Shown: positions 61,983 through 64,000 of the stretch, in pieces
Layout of the letters: each line of letters starts with the position of its first letter
Numbering within the stretch: the stretch's first letter is position 1
Assembly (NCBI RefSeq): GCF_900116285.1
Contig: NZ_FPAJ01000002.1
Location: forward strand, 372,001-436,000
Origin: Sulfitobacter marinus
GTDB taxonomy: Bacteria > Pseudomonadota > Alphaproteobacteria > Rhodobacterales > Rhodobacteraceae
DNA: 64,000 bases
Direction of reading: 5' to 3'
Translations under genes and position numbers: made by a program
The notes under the pieces: generated by a model
The model's input: the letters and a program-made list of their open reading frames with translations, nothing else
Database searches by the model: none
Told to the model about the DNA's origin: nothing

Positions 61983-62014
61983 AAAGGCCCCGATCATCTT
62001 TGACCGGGGCCTTT
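61983..62014. terminator. Intrinsic terminator of the serine hydrolase gene
   Basis: AAAGGCCCCG and CGGGGCCTTT, perfect 10-bp arms with a 12-base loop, just behind the stop at 62022. Confidence 0.8.
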
Positions 62015-62021
62015 GCCGTGA

Positions 62022-63305
62022 TTAGTCGTCGTTGCGACTTTCTGCGATCGTCGGATAGAGCAGGTTGCGGAAAATCAGCCGCAGGGGCCCTCGGTTCGCG
62101 GGGGACTGGATCATCAATAACGCAATCATGTTTTCCTTGGGGTCGGTGTAATAGCCGGTGCCTGCAGCGCCGCCCCAGTTGAATTCTCCAGCCGTGCCAA
62201 AGGACGGGGCATTGCCATCCTCAAGACGCACCGCATAGCCAAGGCCGAACCCGTATCCCGCGCCGGGCAGATAGTATTTACCCGGTTTGATCCCCTTCAA
62301 GTGGTCCGAGGTCATGAGCTGCACCGTTTTGGGCGACAACAGCCGCGTGCCGTTCAGTTCGCCCCCGTTCAGCATCATCTGCGCAAACTTGGCATAATCC
62401 TGCGCGGTGGACATCAGCCCGCCGCCGCCCGACTGGTTGGGTTTGCGCACACGCGGATCGAACAGGGAGCTACCGCCAAGCGTGTCTTGATCGGCAAAGG
62501 GTTCCGCGATGCGGTCAAAGTCAGCTTCGTCATCCACATAGAATGCCGTATCGGTCATGCCCAAGGGGTCAAAAATCCGCGCTTTCATAAAGTCTTCAAG
62601 GCTTTGTCCGGACACGACTTCGACCACGGCACCCAAGACATCCGTCGCGCGGGAGTATTCCCAAACGGTGCCGGGATCATGTTCCAACGGCAGGCTGGCC
62701 AGCAGGTTTGCCTGCTCGATGCCGGTGTTTTCCGCGCTGGCAACTTCGGCGGCCTTATATGCCTCGCGGGCGGGACCAGCCCCGAAAAATCCATAGGTCA
62801 GGCCGGATGTGTGGCGCAGCAAATCCTGTACTGTCATCGCCCCCTTTGCAGGGCGCGTCACTGCGTTGCCGTCGGCGTCTTTTTCGCCGGTCACCACCGT
62901 CATGTTCTTGAACGCGGGCAAATAGGTTGCCACCGGCGCGTTCAGGATCAAACGACCTTCTTCGACCAACATCATTGCGGCGACTGATGTGATGGGCTTG
63001 GTCATCGAATAGATGCGAAAGATGCTGTCTTCTGTCATCGCGTCGCCATCGGGCGTGCGCTTGCCCATGGCGGATAGATGCGCGACCTGACCATCACGGA
63101 TCACCATAATCACCGCACCCGGTGTCATGCCTTTTTCGATCAATGCGCCAAATGTTGCGTCCATTCGCGCCAGACGTGCGGGATCAAACCCCAACGCCTT
63201 GGCGTCGCCACGAGGTAGATCTTGGGCCCAAGATCCCGTGACACCAACCAATGTCGCAGCAAGTGCGAGGGCCGCCACCGACAGGCCTGATTTCAACCGT
63301 TTCAT
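62022..63305 (-). CDS. Exported serine hydrolase (beta-lactamase family)
   Basis: 427 residues: signal peptide (cleavage after GSWA), SMTK as the S-x-x-K motif near residue 100, YSR (Y-x-N position) in VWEYSRATDVLG and a C-terminal GAAGTGY segment at the K-T-G position. It belongs to the class C/EstB-like hydrolases, which are often esterases rather than beta-lactamases. GGAGGAG stands before the ATG at 63305. It stands alone, and I see no link to the arsenic operon. Confidence 0.85.
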   Translation of the reverse strand: MKRLKSGLSVAALALAATLVGVTGSWAQDLPRGDAKALGFDPARLARMDATFGALIEKGMTPGAVIMVIRDGQVAHLSAMGKRTPDGDAMTEDSIFRIYSMTKPITSVAAMMLVEEGRLILNAPVATYLPAFKNMTVVTGEKDADGNAVTRPAKGAMTVQDLLRHTSGLTYGFFGAGPAREAYKAAEVASAENTGIEQANLLASLPLEHDPGTVWEYSRATDVLGAVVEVVSGQSLEDFMKARIFDPLGMTDTAFYVDDEADFDRIAEPFADQDTLGGSSLFDPRVRKPNQSGGGGLMSTAQDYAKFAQMMLNGGELNGTRLLSPKTVQLMTSDHLKGIKPGKYYLPGAGYGFGLGYAVRLEDGNAPSFGTAGEFNWGGAAGTGYYTDPKENMIALLMIQSPANRGPLRLIFRNLLYPTIAESRNDD

Positions 63306-63503
63306 AATAACTCCTCCCAGATGTTATTGCCCGATATGCGGACATCTTCAGGTTAGGAGGGGGGATTTAGCTGTGGCAACAGCCGCAGGGCACCTTAAAG
63401 CACTACCATCCGCAATTTGACGCACCGTAACTTTACCCTAGGGCAGTTACGGCAAAGAAAGCTTACAGCCATAGGTGTTGCCGGCAAATTGGCGCGCGCG
63501 GTC

Positions 63504-64000
63504 TTACCCGCGTACCCACAGGGTGCCGTTTTTCCCGCGTTCTAGCCCGTATTCAAACAGCTCGGTCATATAGGGCAGCGAAAACCGGTTCGACGGATCA
63601 AAAACGATCCCTGACTTGGGATCGATCGATGTCACATATAAATCCAACCCGTTTTCGCGGGCGAACAGGCTGGTGGCGTTCATGGATGACAGGGCGCTGG
63701 CACGTGCAAATGTTGTAAGCGCCTGCTGCGAGATCGCAAGCGGATTGCGTGCAACAGCGACGGGTGCCGGATCTAGGGTGTTGTTAATCAGCAGATAAAT
63801 CTCTCCGTCGGGCAAATCGCGGGTGCGCTGCCTAAAGGCAAATGCAGGGACCGCCAGAAACTGCATGTGCACGCCGCCATCTACATGGGTTTCGGTATAG
63901 GTCTCGCCGTTTGCGGTGAATTTCAGATCGACTGGTGCAAACAATCCCGGCAGCGCCGCCGAGGCCCGCATGATCGCACGGAACAAAGTGTATTCCCCGG
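63504..64000 (-). CDS. Patatin-like phospholipase, 5' part outside the window
   Basis: At least 165 residues of the C-terminal part; the frame stays open to the window edge. MRASAALPGLFAPV and the DGG of ETHVDGGVHMQFLAVPAF are the patatin blocks, the second with the catalytic Asp; the GxSxG nucleophile lies outside. A TTG at 63986 in this frame is not a plausible start because it falls inside the conserved fold. It probably hydrolyses acyl chains of lipids; no signal region can be assessed. Confidence 0.8.
   Translation of the reverse strand, partial: GEYTLFRAIMRASAALPGLFAPVDLKFTANGETYTETHVDGGVHMQFLAVPAFAFRQRTRDLPDGEIYLLINNTLDPAPVAVARNPLAISQQALTTFARASALSSMNATSLFARENGLDLYVTSIDPKSGIVFDPSNRFSLPYMTELFEYGLERGKNGTLWVRG

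Noticed and set aside
1..64000. CRISPR array, prophage or complete insertion sequence
   Set aside because: No regularly spaced repeats, no phage structural genes and no transposase were seen on either strand.

Overview
The window is about 64 kb of one chromosome from an alphaproteobacterium, almost certainly order Rhodobacterales (roseobacter group). The supporting signs are the split his cluster (hisB-hisH-hisA-hisF-hisE), the SUV3-like helicase / S4 protein / ferredoxin / CarD neighbourhood, several small families I know mainly from Rhodobacterales (DUF6324-, DUF6476- and DUF6525-like), a LexA box of the alphaproteobacterial type GTTC-N7-GTTC, and a tRNA-His without the extra G-1. Most is core genome; no prophage, complete insertion sequence or CRISPR array is visible. 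Gene names are from recognition of sequence motifs, not from a database search.

Layout. 0.3-7.3 kb: an uncharacterised membrane coiled-coil protein paired with a ClpP-fold protein, SOS-controlled mmcB, tRNA-His, a pseudouridine synthase, heat-shock sigma factor rpoH with a sigma-32-like promoter, a Gfo/Idh/MocA oxidoreductase and a TraR/DksA-type protein. 7.3-13.2 kb: oligoendopeptidase F, an ATP-dependent DNA ligase with its associated exonuclease, an alpha/beta hydrolase coupled to an SCP2 protein. 13.3-22.1 kb: TPR protein, SUV3-like helicase, S4 protein, ferredoxin, CarD, a Kef-type antiporter, and an Lrp-type regulator divergent from hppD. 22.2-36.8 kb: a large GspL/GspC-like fusion, SIMPL protein, a Met/Cys sulfhydrylase, a glycosyltransferase-like protein, tRNA-Tyr, rlmB, the his genes, a response regulator, tRNA-Gly and a MAPEG protein. 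36.9-40.7 kb: ctaD, lipB, a DsbA-like protein and tRNA-Leu.

From tRNA-Leu to the end the content is more accessory. 41.0-48.4 kb holds a seven-gene operon in which every junction overlaps: a COG0523 (CobW-like) GTPase, a DUF1826 protein, a small DUF6525-like protein and a complete dipeptide/nickel-type ABC importer, divergent from an Rrf2-type regulator. The space between them has two palindromes built on GTAAC half-sites, one close to the core of a Zur box. I read this as a zinc (or related metal) acquisition unit, and it is my main candidate for an under-described system.

50.4-57.0 kb is a sugar-acid module: TRAP importer, UxaA-type dehydratase, FAH-family hydrolase and a 2-hydroxyacid dehydrogenase, with a perfect 11-bp inverted repeat in the divergent promoter region. 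57.2-61.9 kb has a catalase and an arsenate-resistance operon that joins two routes: an ArsR-ArsC fusion plus the ArsJ/GAPDH pair. The window closes with a serine hydrolase and the 3' part of a patatin-like gene.

Dispersed through the core part are four copies of a 3'-end repeat (an AT-rich box followed by GC-rich hairpins), each placed directly behind a stop codon and always in the orientation of the gene it follows.
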